A DNA stretch of 64,000 nucleotides from Dyadobacter alkalitolerans DSM 23607 (GCF_000428845.1 NZ_AUAS01000003.1:248001-312000); one strand, 5' to 3'; counted from the first letter of the stretch, positions 28,173 through 36,762 are shown. Notes: generated from the letters alone by a model not told the origin. Translations and numbers: made by a program.

Positions 28173-28904
28173 ATGATATTAAGAACCGAAAACCTTGTAA
28201 AAAAATACGGGGTTCGTCTTGTCAACAACAATGTAAGCTATCAGGTTGAGCAGGGCGAAATTGTAGGTTTGCTTGGGCCGAATGGTGCTGGCAAAACCAC
28301 CTCTTTTTACATGGCCGTAGGATTGGTTAAACCCAACAGCGGAAAAGTTTACCTGGACGATAAGGACATTACGAGCCTTCCTATGTACAAGCGTGCGCGC
28401 CTGGGCCTGGGCTATCTGGCGCAGGAAGCCTCTGTTTTCCGATCATTGACGGTTGAGGAAAACATTCGTGCTGTGCTGGAAATGACGGATCTTTCCCGCG
28501 CTGATCAAAGACAAAAAGTGGAAGAACTGCTGGAAGAGTTTCACCTGACGCATGTGCGGAAAAGTAAAGGAATGGTGCTTTCGGGAGGTGAACGCCGCCG
28601 GACCGAAATCGCCCGCGCACTGGCAGTGGACCCGAAATTTATCCTGCTCGACGAACCGTTCGCAGGCGTTGACCCCATTGCGGTGGAGGATATCCAAAGC
28701 ATTGTGGCCAAATTGAAACACAAAAACATCGGCATCCTCATCACCGATCACAATGTAAACGAGACGTTGTCGATCACAGACCGGGCTTATTTATTGTTTG
28801 AGGGAAAAATATTGAAGCAAGGAAGTGCCGAGGACCTGGCAGAGGACGAAGTGGTAAGGCGCGTTTACCTGGGGCAGAACTTCGAGTTGAAGCGCAAAAT
28901 CTAG
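28173..28904 (+). CDS. lptB: LPS export ABC transporter ATP-binding protein
   Basis: 243 residues. Walker [14 protein letters not shown] near residue 36, the LptB-specific [27 protein letters not shown] segment, signature [15 protein letters not shown] near residue 137, Walker [20 protein letters not shown], and the H-switch TDHNV. It powers lipopolysaccharide extraction by LptFG from the inner membrane. Probably co-transcribed with recJ; a hairpin follows. Confidence 0.97.
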   Translation: MILRTENLVKKYGVRLVNNNVSYQVEQGEIVGLLGPNGAGKTTSFYMAVGLVKPNSGKVYLDDKDITSLPMYKRARLGLGYLAQEASVFRSLTVEENIRAVLEMTDLSRADQRQKVEELLEEFHLTHVRKSKGMVLSGGERRRTEIARALAVDPKFILLDEPFAGVDPIAVEDIQSIVAKLKHKNIGILITDHNVNETLSITDRAYLLFEGKILKQGSAEDLAEDEVVRRVYLGQNFELKRKI

Positions 28905-28924
28905 CAAGCATTACACATAGAAAA

Positions 28925-28946
28925 GGGAACGCTTCACGGCATTCCC
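28925..28946 (+). terminator. Probable terminator after lptB
   Basis: GGGAACGC (28925-28932) pairs with GCATTCCC (28939-28946) with one mismatch around a 6-base loop, and the 3' side continues into CTCTCTTATAA. It lies 20 bases after the lptB stop. Confidence 0.55.
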
Positions 28947-29001
28947 TCTCTTATAATTATTCACCATGAACTGTTTGGGCTCTTTTCAGATCCCGCAGTT
29001 A

Positions 29002-29157
29002 TTATTTTTTAGGACACTTTTTACAGTGCTTCCCCTTCTTTTTATATTTCTCACAGCACTTTTTGAATACACATTCCGTATTCTCGCTGAATGATTTCAT
29101 CCAAGTTACTTCTCCAACTGCACAGTCCGCAGGATCATTCAATGTAAAAGCGCTCAT
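29002..29157 (-). CDS. 51-residue cysteine- and lysine-rich mini-protein
   Basis: An ATG at 29157 opens a 51-codon frame ending at TAA 29002. The N-terminal part is MSAFTLNDPADCAVGEVTW. The C-terminal half holds six cysteines (CVFKKCC...HCKKC) in a lysine-rich context, suggesting metal binding or a disulfide-rich peptide. There is no signal peptide. It lies alone in a 357-bp gap between lptB and a secreted protein gene. Coding status is inferred from the regular Cys/Lys pattern; no family is recognised. Confidence 0.5.
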   Translation of the reverse strand: MSAFTLNDPADCAVGEVTWMKSFSENTECVFKKCCEKYKKKGKHCKKCPKK

Positions 29158-29261
29158 CGTTTACTATTAATGTGTAACAAATGTAAGCGCTATTTAGAAT
29201 CATTCAAACAAAAGCCAAAAATTATTTTGAACAGATCTAAATTATAGCGTCCGGGAGTAGC

Positions 29262-29963
29262 TTATTGAATCTTTTCCCAAATTTCGTGGATCGGCTTTCC
29301 TTCGCTGCTTTTACCGCTATGATCCCATCGACCATTTTCCAGCTTGTGATCAAATGTCAGAGACGAGCCAACCCGGTTGTTGTCTTTGGAGAAAAACTGG
29401 ATTTTTTCAGTGTATTTACCATTCTTTACCGTATAAGTGCCTCCGCCTGTTGCGTAAAAGCCTTTCACGCCCGGATCAATGGCGAACCATTGAAACCTTG
29501 TAGCCGATAGTAATTTCAGTGTTTTCCGGGTTCCTTCCTGATGAATTTTCACCATTTCACCCTGTGGACCTGCTCTTTCGGTAATGTGCCATGCACCTGC
29601 CATCGGCGCGGAAGTTGCATCATCGACACGCATCCAAACCATGGCTTCCTCATACTTTAAGGTAAGGATATCATCTTTTACTGTTACGGTAAAAACGATG
29701 GGGATACCAATTTTCAATGAATCCGCAGAATTGAATTCCGGCGTGTATGTCATCTGGTCACCACTCATGGTAAATGGCCCGCCTTCGGTTCTTTCAAAAT
29801 ATTTATTGCCAATACTATAGGAAGCAATCGCGAGGTAATTATCAGCAACAATGAGCGTTGAAGCACTGCCTGTCGGCTCCTGAGATTTCCACGCGCCTTT
29901 TGGGACCTGAGCAAATCCGATGAGGGAAGCAAGAACAAATGTGGCTGTCAGTAAATGTTTCAT
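29262..29963 (-). CDS. Secreted protein of unknown function
   Basis: 233 residues from the ATG at 29963; the signal peptide (MKHLLTATFVLASLIGFAQ) begins exactly there, so the 13 extra upstream codons are probably not used. The mature protein holds two similar beta-rich halves, each beginning with a GAWK/GAWH element (VPKGAWKSQEP and MAGAWHITERAGPQGE), resembling lipocalin-like or DUF4488-type exported proteins. No catalytic motif seen. Monocistronic on the minus strand. Confidence 0.75.
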   Translation of the reverse strand: MKHLLTATFVLASLIGFAQVPKGAWKSQEPTGSASTLIVADNYLAIASYSIGNKYFERTEGGPFTMSGDQMTYTPEFNSADSLKIGIPIVFTVTVKDDILTLKYEEAMVWMRVDDATSAPMAGAWHITERAGPQGEMVKIHQEGTRKTLKLLSATRFQWFAIDPGVKGFYATGGGTYTVKNGKYTEKIQFFSKDNNRVGSSLTFDHKLENGRWDHSGKSSEGKPIHEIWEKIQ

Positions 29964-30031
29964 GGGTTGTTTAGATTTTTGATATGCAATATACGTTATC
30001 AAAATTATGCCACCCGGCCCGGCGCCCTGCC

Positions 30032-30727
30032 CTACTTCAAAACCTCCCGCAAAACTTCCAGCGATTTGATTTCCCCCAATGCTTCCATATGTATTTTGAA
30101 GAAAAAGATAAGCTTTTCCAAAATCATGATCCGTCGCTTCCGGTCTAATGGGACATTTGCGCCGTACGCACCGCCTACCAAACGCAATGTTGCGTCCCGC
30201 TCGATGGCGTCGGGCATGTGTGGGAAATGGTTGTTTTTCAACTCACTTTCGAGATCATCCACAGTTTCTATCCCAAATCCAAGAAATGAAGCAAGCTGGA
30301 TCAAAAACTGTATGTGAAAATTTTCAAATGTATTTTCGGCTTCGTCCAGAAACAGGACAGATTCCTCAATAAAGTGGAAAAGCATGGGGTTGCTTTCCTC
30401 CTCTTTCAATGTTTTGCCCAACATTTCCGTAACAAAAAGCGCCAGGCTTGATTTCACAACATCATAAGGCAGCGTCTGAAAAGGCATATAACATTTCATC
30501 TCCGAAATTCGATGCATGGTATCCTCCTTATTCTTATGATAAACCACCATATCCAGCAACGTCAGCGGCTGAAATAAGGCAATCCGGTTGTTACGCGATT
30601 TACTGCTTCTGACGCCGTTCACTATATATGTCTGAATGCCAAAGCCTTCCGTATAAATCTTCGCAATGATGGAAGATTCACGGTAACGGATATAACTCAG
30701 GGCGACACCTCGCGTTTTATGTAACAT
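30032..30727 (-). CDS. recO: DNA repair protein RecO
   Basis: 231 residues from the ATG at 30727 (MLHKTRGVAL); eight further codons upstream are possible but outside the family pattern. N-terminal OB fold: KTRGVALSYIRYRESSIIAKIYTEGFG, then VNGVRSSKSRNNRIALFQPLTLLDM. A helical C-terminal domain follows. RecO loads RecA onto single-stranded DNA together with RecR. Overall similarity is to Bacteroidota RecO. It is divergent from the PurF-like gene. Confidence 0.92.
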   Translation of the reverse strand: MLHKTRGVALSYIRYRESSIIAKIYTEGFGIQTYIVNGVRSSKSRNNRIALFQPLTLLDMVVYHKNKEDTMHRISEMKCYMPFQTLPYDVVKSSLALFVTEMLGKTLKEEESNPMLFHFIEESVLFLDEAENTFENFHIQFLIQLASFLGFGIETVDDLESELKNNHFPHMPDAIERDATLRLVGGAYGANVPLDRKRRIMILEKLIFFFKIHMEALGEIKSLEVLREVLK

Positions 30728-30839
30728 ATAATTAGCTGGCCTTTTGGTCAAAAATAGTTATCTTTCCATTAAAGAATTGCACACAAAAACCGGCTTGTAA
30801 AATTCGGAGAATTTGAAGTTTTTTAAGCCAAAGGATTTG

Positions 30840-30847
30840 TACCTTTG
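30840..30847 (+). promoter_or_regulatory. Candidate promoter (-7 TACCTTTG) of the PurF-like gene
   Basis: TACCTTTG matches TAnnTTTG. A TTTG at 30812-30815 lies 24 bases upstream, slightly wide for a -33 element. The predicted leader is about 100 bases and contains A/T-rich sequence without an evident hairpin. Confidence 0.4.
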
Positions 30848-30952
30848 CGACGCATAACGAACTATTTTAGAATATAAATTCGTTAAGTTATTATTCAGGG
30901 AATACAATTTGCATATAGCAAATAATAATATTTCTAACGCATAACTCTTCAT

Positions 30953-32845
30953 ATGAGCGACGCCATTAAGCATGAGTGCGGCATAGCACTTATCCGTCTT
31001 AGAAAGCCTTATCAATATTACATCGACAAGTACGAGACACCGCTATACGCAGTCCACAAGCTTTCGGTAATGATGGAAAAGCAGGTAAACCGGGGACAGG
31101 ATGGAGCCGGAGTAGCCAATATCAAGATAGATGTCCCACCCGGGAAACGATACATCAGCAGATATAGATCCGTAGAGCCTCAGCCACTTACGGATATTTT
31201 CTCCAAAATCCACAAGAAATTCCGTAAGGGTTTAAAGAACCACAGAGACCGCGCCAATGATGGCAAATGGTTGCAGGAAAACCTGGCTTTTACAGGCGAG
31301 GTTTGGCTGGGTCATTTGCGTTACGGGACGCACGGTTCCAATGAAGTCGAAAACTGTCACCCTATGCTGCGCCAGAGCAACTGGAGAAGCCGCAACCTGG
31401 TCATGGCGGGGAATTTCAACATGACCAATGTGGACGAGCTCTTCGGCAAACTTGTGTCGCTTGGCCAGCATCCGAAAGAAAAAGTGGATACTGTGACAGT
31501 GATGGAGAAAATAGGACATTTCCTAGATGAAGAGAACCAAAGAGTGTTCGAACGCTTCAAAGGAATTTACGAAAATCCGACACTTTCCGACGTTATAGAA
31601 GAGAATATCGACCTGCCACGCCTGCTTTACAGATCGTGCAGGGACTTTGACGGAGGTTACGCCATGTGCGGACTAACTGGCTATGGCGCTTCATTCGTGA
31701 TCCGTGATCCAGCCGGAATTCGTCCTGCATTCTATTATGCAGATGATGAAGTGGTTGTTGTAGCTTCTGAAAAACAAGCGATTAAGGCAGCATTTAATGT
31801 TGATTACAATCAGATTCAGGAGATTACGCCAGGCTCAGCATTGATCGTTGATAAAAATGGCGAATACAATGAGTTCCCGATATTACCACAGCTTGAAAAA
31901 CGCTCTTGCAGCTTTGAAAGGATCTATTTCTCTCGCGGAACCGATCCGGATATTTACAACGAACGCAAGCAATTAGGCAAGCTTTTAATTCCGCAAATAC
32001 TGAAAGAGGTCAATTACGATCTTGAAAATACAATCTTCTCTTACATTCCAAATACGGCTGAAACGGCATTTTTGGGAATGATTGAAGGTTTGGAAGAATA
32101 TCTTGCTAAAAAACGTAAGCAAGCTATTATGGAAGGCATCCTCTTCGAAGCCGACCTTGAAAAAGTGCTTTCTTTCAGACCAAGAATTGAGAAACTGGTA
32201 ACCAAAGATGTGAAGTCGCGGACGTTCATTACTGCTGATGCTTTGCGTGACGATATGGTTTCCAGCGTTTATGACACCACATTTGAAGTGGTTCGCAAGA
32301 ATGTGGACACGGTTGTGATTATCGACGACTCCATTGTTCGCGGAACAACGCTTGAAAAGAGCATTCTGACAATGCTCGACCGGTTAAGTCCGAAGAAAAT
32401 TGTTGTGGCATCATCCGCTCCGCAGATCCGTTTCCCGGATTGCTATGGAATTGACATGTCGAAAATGAAGGATTTTGTTGCTTTCAGGGCAGTGCTCAAA
32501 TTGCTTGAAGAACGTGATCTGGAATATTTGCTGGAAGATACTTACATGCACAGTGTAACTTCTATCGCAACTAAAAATCCATATCATACCAACTTTGTAA
32601 AGGCACTTTACGAGCCTTTTACAGATCAGGAAATTTCAAACAAAATTGCTGAGATCATTCGTCCGAAAGATTTGAATGCCGAGCTTTCCGTTGTGTTCCA
32701 GACTGTTGAGAATTTACATAAGGCTTGTCCGCAACATTTGGGAGACTGGTATTTTACCGGAAATTATCCAACATTAGGCGGCAACAAAGTGGTTAACAAA
32801 GCATTCGCCAATTCACATGAAGGAAAATTGGAAAGAGCTTATTAA
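30953..32845 (+). CDS. Amidophosphoribosyltransferase-like protein (long PurF paralogue)
   Basis: 630 residues, longer than normal PurF (about 470-510). The glutamine amidotransferase half starts at Cys9 (HECGIALIRLR) with RGQDGAG, LGHLRYGTHG, AGNFNMTN and DFDGGYAMCGLTGYG. The phosphoribosyltransferase half carries the PRPP motif VVIIDDSIVRGTT near residue 459 and APQIRFPDCYGIDM. Insertions include a charged stretch around residues 75-100 and a longer 3' part. It is not in a purine operon. I infer a PurF-type reaction or a related amidotransferase role; a standard PurF may exist elsewhere. Confidence 0.85.
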   Translation: MSDAIKHECGIALIRLRKPYQYYIDKYETPLYAVHKLSVMMEKQVNRGQDGAGVANIKIDVPPGKRYISRYRSVEPQPLTDIFSKIHKKFRKGLKNHRDRANDGKWLQENLAFTGEVWLGHLRYGTHGSNEVENCHPMLRQSNWRSRNLVMAGNFNMTNVDELFGKLVSLGQHPKEKVDTVTVMEKIGHFLDEENQRVFERFKGIYENPTLSDVIEENIDLPRLLYRSCRDFDGGYAMCGLTGYGASFVIRDPAGIRPAFYYADDEVVVVASEKQAIKAAFNVDYNQIQEITPGSALIVDKNGEYNEFPILPQLEKRSCSFERIYFSRGTDPDIYNERKQLGKLLIPQILKEVNYDLENTIFSYIPNTAETAFLGMIEGLEEYLAKKRKQAIMEGILFEADLEKVLSFRPRIEKLVTKDVKSRTFITADALRDDMVSSVYDTTFEVVRKNVDTVVIIDDSIVRGTTLEKSILTMLDRLSPKKIVVASSAPQIRFPDCYGIDMSKMKDFVAFRAVLKLLEERDLEYLLEDTYMHSVTSIATKNPYHTNFVKALYEPFTDQEISNKIAEIIRPKDLNAELSVVFQTVENLHKACPQHLGDWYFTGNYPTLGGNKVVNKAFANSHEGKLERAY

Positions 32846-32864
32846 GTATAAAATATAGAAGTTG

Positions 32865-32896
32865 AAAGAGCCGTTGCACATTTGCAACGGCTCTTT
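32865..32896 (+). terminator. Rho-independent terminator after the PurF-like gene
   Basis: Perfect 14-bp stem (32865-32878 with 32883-32896), CATT loop, then a run of T. It begins 20 bases after the stop codon. Confidence 0.93.
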
Positions 32897-32974
32897 TTTT
32901 GTATTTCAGCTATTTTTATAGAAATTAGAACCTCCGGAGAATGTCTGATCCGAAATTATTAAACCTAAATCCTA

Positions 32975-33490
32975 ATGATGCAATCTACTAAAATGACATT
33001 GCTGAAAGCGTGTTCCCTACTTTTTGCCCTTTGCGTGCTTACAAATTTTGCAAACGCACAAACCACCACCGGCAGCCTTAATGACCTCAGTTTTCTGGAA
33101 GGACATTGGAAAGGCACTTACAACGGCGGCCCTATTGAAGCTGGCTGGACAGCTCCCGAGGGAAACAACATTATGGGTTACATTCGCATGATTAAGGATG
33201 ATAAACCTGCTCTATATGAAGTATTTGCATTCGAACCAGGCGAAAAAGGACCGATCGCACGCGTGAAACATTTCAAGCCAGGGCTCATTGCATTGGAAGA
33301 AAAAAACGTTTCCGACACTTACAATTTCATCGAAGCCAAAAAGAATCAGGCATTATTTGAGAAAGACGACGTTTCTGTGCGGATCATTTACGAAAGACGC
33401 TCGCAGAACCAACTGGTTATTCAGCGCGGGAAATTGGAGGATAACAAATGGGTTTTTATGGATCTTTTTGTATTTACAAGAGTTCCTTAA
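32975..33490 (+). CDS. Secreted DUF6265-like protein
   Basis: 171 residues. A signal peptide (LLFALCVLTNFANA-QTT) precedes a beta-rich domain with the pattern LNDLSFLEGHWKGTYNGGPIEAGWTAPEGNNIMGYIRM near residue 38, resembling the DUF6265 family of exported proteins. Function unknown. Monocistronic, bracketed by terminators on both sides. Confidence 0.8.
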   Translation: MMQSTKMTLLKACSLLFALCVLTNFANAQTTTGSLNDLSFLEGHWKGTYNGGPIEAGWTAPEGNNIMGYIRMIKDDKPALYEVFAFEPGEKGPIARVKHFKPGLIALEEKNVSDTYNFIEAKKNQALFEKDDVSVRIIYERRSQNQLVIQRGKLEDNKWVFMDLFVFTRVP

Positions 33491-33513
33491 TTAGCTGATT
33501 TATAACACTTCTT

Positions 33514-33546
33514 AAAGCGATTCGGAAACGGATCGCTTTTTTTAGT
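33514..33546 (+). terminator. Rho-independent terminator after the DUF6265-like gene
   Basis: AAAGCGAT (33514-33521) pairs with ATCGCTTT (33532-33539), then a T run to 33543. It lies 24 bases after the stop. Confidence 0.85.
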
Positions 33547-33988
33547 TTTTCAAAATCAGGTAAACGCCAGCAACTAACAAAATAGCTCCGGCAATGCGCG
33601 GTAATGTGATCGGATGCACTGCAAATCCTTGCAGACCATAATGATCAATGGCAATGGCGGCGATCATCTGGCCAGCTACAACCAGGCAGATCATATTGGC
33701 AGGACCGATATTTCTGACAATAAAAATTACGGTAAGCACATAAAAAGCGCCTAAAACGCCTCCCATAAACCTTGTCCAAGAAACCTGCTTAATATCTGCG
33801 ATGCTGGGAATGGGATTTTGATTAAAACAGGCAAATGCAATCAACAGCACTACAAAGCCTACGAAAAAGGATGTTAATGCCGCTAAAATCGGGTTGTTGA
33901 ACGACTCACGCAATTGCACATTCACGCCGGACTGAACCGCGTTGCTGATACCAATCAAGAAAGCTAAAAAGAGGAAAATCCAGTGCAT
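33542..33988 (-). CDS. DMT-family small transporter (YdcZ/DUF606 type)
   Basis: 148 residues, almost entirely hydrophobic with about five helices. The sequence FLIGISNAVQSGVNVQLRESFNNPILAALTSFFVGFVVLL and WTRFMGGVLGAFYVLTVIFIV fits the YdcZ half-size drug/metabolite transporters. Substrate unknown. It follows nuoK by 23 bases on the same strand, where nuoL would be expected. Confidence 0.88.
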   Translation of the reverse strand: MHWIFLFLAFLIGISNAVQSGVNVQLRESFNNPILAALTSFFVGFVVLLIAFACFNQNPIPSIADIKQVSWTRFMGGVLGAFYVLTVIFIVRNIGPANMICLVVAGQMIAAIAIDHYGLQGFAVHPITLPRIAGAILLVAGVYLILKN

Positions 33989-34011
33989 GCAACAAATGTT
34001 TCAATACAAAT

Positions 34012-34323
34012 TTACTTCTTCAGTTCATCCACTTCGTCCGGGTCAACCGTTTGATAATGACCGTAAACGCGTAGGATTATCGCCAGCGCAATAGCCACTT
34101 CAGCCGCAGCCACCACAATAACAAAAAGCGCAAAAAGCTGCCCGCTCAACCGTTCCGGATCATACTGACTGAATGCTACCAGATTGATATTCACTGCATT
34201 TAGCATTAACTCGATCCCAAGCAATATGCCGATAAAATGTCGTTTAGTGACAGCAATAGCAAGACCAATGCAAAAAAGTGCGGCAGCAACGATAAGAAAA
34301 TGTTGTAACGGAATGGAGGTCAT
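34012..34323 (-). CDS. nuoK: NADH-quinone oxidoreductase subunit K
   Basis: 103 residues, three membrane helices, the normal NuoK length. It shows GIAIAVTKRHFIGILLGIELMLNAVNINLVAF (conserved Glu within the second helix) and FALFVIVVAAAEVAIALAII (conserved Glu of the third helix), both needed for proton movement. The start overlaps the nuoJ stop (ATGA). It is the only nuoK seen in the window, and is not attached to the first operon. Confidence 0.97.
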   Translation of the reverse strand: MTSIPLQHFLIVAAALFCIGLAIAVTKRHFIGILLGIELMLNAVNINLVAFSQYDPERLSGQLFALFVIVVAAAEVAIALAIILRVYGHYQTVDPDEVDELKK

Positions 34324-34838
34324 GGCGCAGGATTACGGTTCATAGCGAGATAGGCAGCGCCAACCAAGGCAACCAGTAATAAAATAGCAGCGATTTCGAA
34401 CGGGAGCAGATGGCTGGTCATGAGTTCCACGCCAATCGTCTTAATGGTGGACCGGCTGCTGATCAGATTGCCAGTCATCTTGAAATTTGCGGACGAAATG
34501 ATTTTCACGAGCATCACAAAAACGCCTGCACCGAGCAAAAACCCCCATACTTCACGACTCAGCAGGATTTCAACACGATTATGATGCTGCGAATCGTCGC
34601 TTTTCTTTTTCTTCGTAAGCATGATCCCGAAGATCAATAGAACCAGGATCCCGCCAACGTAAATCATGATCTGTGTTACGCCCAGGAAGTCCGCGCCGGC
34701 CAGAATGTATAATGCTGCAACGCCTAAGAAAGCCAGGAACAGTGCAAATGCACCATAAATGAGGTTTTTGGAAAATAATATAAAAAGCGCAGCAATGATT
34801 GCGAGAAGTGAAAACCCATAAAATGCTGCAATTTCCAT
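34320..34838 (-). CDS. nuoJ: NADH-quinone oxidoreductase subunit J (second copy)
   Basis: 172 residues, five hydrophobic segments with NLIYGAFALFLAFLGVAALYILAGADFLGVTQIMIYVGGILVLLIFGIM, the NuoJ core. It is clearly different in sequence from the copy at 2267-2785, especially in its loops. It starts 9 bases after the long nuoI ends and overlaps nuoK, so nuoI-J-K form one compact unit. Confidence 0.95.
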   Translation of the reverse strand: MEIAAFYGFSLLAIIAALFILFSKNLIYGAFALFLAFLGVAALYILAGADFLGVTQIMIYVGGILVLLIFGIMLTKKKKSDDSQHHNRVEILLSREVWGFLLGAGVFVMLVKIISSANFKMTGNLISSRSTIKTIGVELMTSHLLPFEIAAILLLVALVGAAYLAMNRNPAP

Positions 34839-34847
34839 ATATCAATG

Positions 34848-36026
34848 CTATTCTTTTGACTTCGGTTTCATCGTTGGCCGAAAGGGAAGTTTTGGCTTAA
34901 CTTCCGGCTCTTTTTCTGCAACAGGCTGCTCGGGTTCATCATTTACCACTTTCGGCTCTTCAATAACTTTTTCCTCAGCTGCAACAGGTGGCTTCATTTT
35001 TGGCTTGAAAACTGGCCGTGCTGCTGGTTTGGGAGCTTCCACTGGGCTAACTTCCTCACCAGGAACAACATCCGTAGGAACAACATCCGCTTTTTCTTGT
35101 GAGACAACTTTCGGCTTCATGGATGGCCTGAAAGGCAGCTTCGGTGCCGGCTTAGGCGCCTCCTCAACTTTCGCTTCGAATGTTTCTTCCTTAATTACCG
35201 GCTCTACATTAACCGGGTCAACATTAACAGGCTCTGCACTAACCGGCTCTGCATTGACCGGATCAACATTAACCGGCTCCGTCTTTTCCGCAGCAGGCGC
35301 TGGTTTCTTTGGTAAGAAAGCCGGGCGTGGTGGTTTTGCAACTGGCGCTTCCTCTTTCGCCTCGGGTTCAGTTTCCTGGACTTTCGGCTTCATACCCGGC
35401 TTAAATACAGGCCTGGCCGAACTTGCCGCTGGTTTTTCAGCTGTCACAGCCGGTTTCGGAGCTGCTTTTAATGCTTCTTTCTCTTTCTGGAATTGTTCAA
35501 GCAGGCGGCGTTTCTCGTCCGCTTCTTCGGGCGTTAGATTGGTATAATTGTAAACCATATCCCGAACGTCCAACTCACTGTAATCGAACGTCTTGGTCAT
35601 AGTGAGACATTCTGTCGGGCAAACTGTCGTGCATAATCCGCAGTAACAGCATTTCGCCATATCGATGTCAAACTTCGCGGCATACAACCGGATCGACGAC
35701 CCGTCAGATGCTTTTCCAATTTCCTCTATTGCCTTAATCGGCTCAATGTCAATACAATCAACCGGGCAAACTTTCACACATTTATCGCAGACAATGCAAT
35801 CGTCGATTTCATTGTGCAAACGATAGCGGCCATTGTCGGGGATCGGAATGGTTTCCTGCGGATATTGGATCGTAACCATCCCTTCCTGCCCTCCGAAAAA
35901 ATCATCTGAACGGATATCCACCATTTTACGGCGCTTCCGTGCATTCCACAAATGCCTCAGCGTCAACCGCATTCCGGTCACTGTGGTGCTGATTCCTTCC
36001 GATATGTTTTTAAAATACGTCGACAA
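34848..36026 (-). CDS. nuoI: NADH-quinone oxidoreductase subunit I (second copy) with a long repetitive C-terminal tail
   Basis: 392 residues; normal NuoI is about 160-200. The ferredoxin part occupies residues 1-145, with C77-x2-C80-x2-C83-x3-C87-P and C126-x2-C129-x2-C132-x3-C136-P. From about residue 180 the protein becomes a P/K/E/A-rich tail with five copies of an RPxFxPxMKP-like motif (near residues 205, 234, 297, 337 and 380) and a tandem PVN[VA][DE] repeat at 251-277. The tail is presumably disordered and not part of the Fe-S fold. A TATATTTG box lies 41 bases upstream. Confidence 0.93.
   Translation of the reverse strand: MSTYFKNISEGISTTVTGMRLTLRHLWNARKRRKMVDIRSDDFFGGQEGMVTIQYPQETIPIPDNGRYRLHNEIDDCIVCDKCVKVCPVDCIDIEPIKAIEEIGKASDGSSIRLYAAKFDIDMAKCCYCGLCTTVCPTECLTMTKTFDYSELDVRDMVYNYTNLTPEEADEKRRLLEQFQKEKEALKAAPKPAVTAEKPAASSARPVFKPGMKPKVQETEPEAKEEAPVAKPPRPAFLPKKPAPAAEKTEPVNVDPVNAEPVSAEPVNVDPVNVEPVIKEETFEAKVEEAPKPAPKLPFRPSMKPKVVSQEKADVVPTDVVPGEEVSPVEAPKPAARPVFKPKMKPPVAAEEKVIEEPKVVNDEPEQPVAEKEPEVKPKLPFRPTMKPKSKE
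35196..35276 (-). repeat. 15-bp tandem repeat within nuoI (PVNVD-type codons)
   Basis: Between 35196 and 35276 the DNA repeats a 15-base unit of the type GTTAATGTTGATCCG on the coding strand, about five times, encoding residues 251-277 of the second NuoI. Such in-frame arrays can change copy number by slippage. Confidence 0.75.
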
Positions 36027-36066
36027 ACCCCTTTGTATGATTTTGCTAAGCTTATTCTGCCTATCG

Positions 36067-36074
36067 CAAATATA
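36067..36074 (-). promoter_or_regulatory. Candidate -7 box of the nuoIJK unit (TATATTTG)
   Basis: Minus strand TATATTTG matches TAnnTTTG, 41 bases before the nuoI start. No convincing -33 TTTG was found. It is between nuoI and the thioredoxin-like gene. Confidence 0.4.
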
Positions 36075-36095
36075 GACTAAACTGATTTTTAAAAC

Positions 36096-36716
36096 TCATT
36101 TTTCAACCAAAACCCCTTCCAATAGCACCCGTAATTCCCGCTGCAAACTCAGCGACTTGTCTGCGATATACCAGCGCTGCATTTCTTCCGAAAATTCCTG
36201 ATAAGTCATGGTCGGGTTTGCTTTATATGCTTTCAACATTTCCTGACCTATTGCTGGCCTTGGGCCCCATGTAAAAAGTTCGTTAAAATCTTCGTCCACT
36301 GCAATCAGTTTCGGAATGGAGCGGCCTCCATTGGTCAGATAAGCATCCATGATCGCGGGATTTTCATCTCGCAATAAAATTTTGACTGTGATAAGCGGAT
36401 TGGACAATGTCGCCGCAACAATGGGCGGGATGTTTTGTGACGCATCACCGCACCAGGCCTCTGTCAAAATGTACCAGGTTTGTGGAATTGTAATTTGGTT
36501 AATGGTCGCCTTCAATTCCTCTATCACAATCACGGTCTTATTAAGGCGCTGCATCCGGGCCAGGTTTAGTCTTGTATAATGGTTAAGATCTTCCGATTGC
36601 TTTTCGCCGGTTGTCCTTTTTTCCAGAACAACTTTTTCCATCAACCGCATATAGTCAGCGTAAGAATATGCATTTTCTGTAACTGCCAATGGAAATAAAT
36701 CTGCTACGTTTTTCAT
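36096..36716 (-). CDS. Thioredoxin-like protein with a CGDA active site
   Basis: 206 residues. A thioredoxin-like fold appears around residues 65-170: WYILTEAWCGDASQNIPPIVAATLSN replaces the usual WCGPC, so only the first cysteine remains, followed later by NGGRSIPKLIAVDEDFNELFTWGPRP with the cis-proline. The N-terminal 60 residues are helical. The family (thioredoxin_9-like) lacks full dithiol chemistry and may bind or reduce single thiols. It is monocistronic. Confidence 0.82.
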   Translation of the reverse strand: MKNVADLFPLAVTENAYSYADYMRLMEKVVLEKRTTGEKQSEDLNHYTRLNLARMQRLNKTVIVIEELKATINQITIPQTWYILTEAWCGDASQNIPPIVAATLSNPLITVKILLRDENPAIMDAYLTNGGRSIPKLIAVDEDFNELFTWGPRPAIGQEMLKAYKANPTMTYQEFSEEMQRWYIADKSLSLQRELRVLLEGVLVEK

Positions 36717-36762
36717 TTTATTTCTTTATTAAAAAACCCTTTGAAAGTGCTTTCAGTTCCTC

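Noticed and set aside
34848..36026. Antisense frame of about 180 residues (35005-35547, plus strand) rich in G, S and T
   Set aside because: It is a mirror of the low-complexity repetitive tail of nuoI on the other strand and has no independent support.
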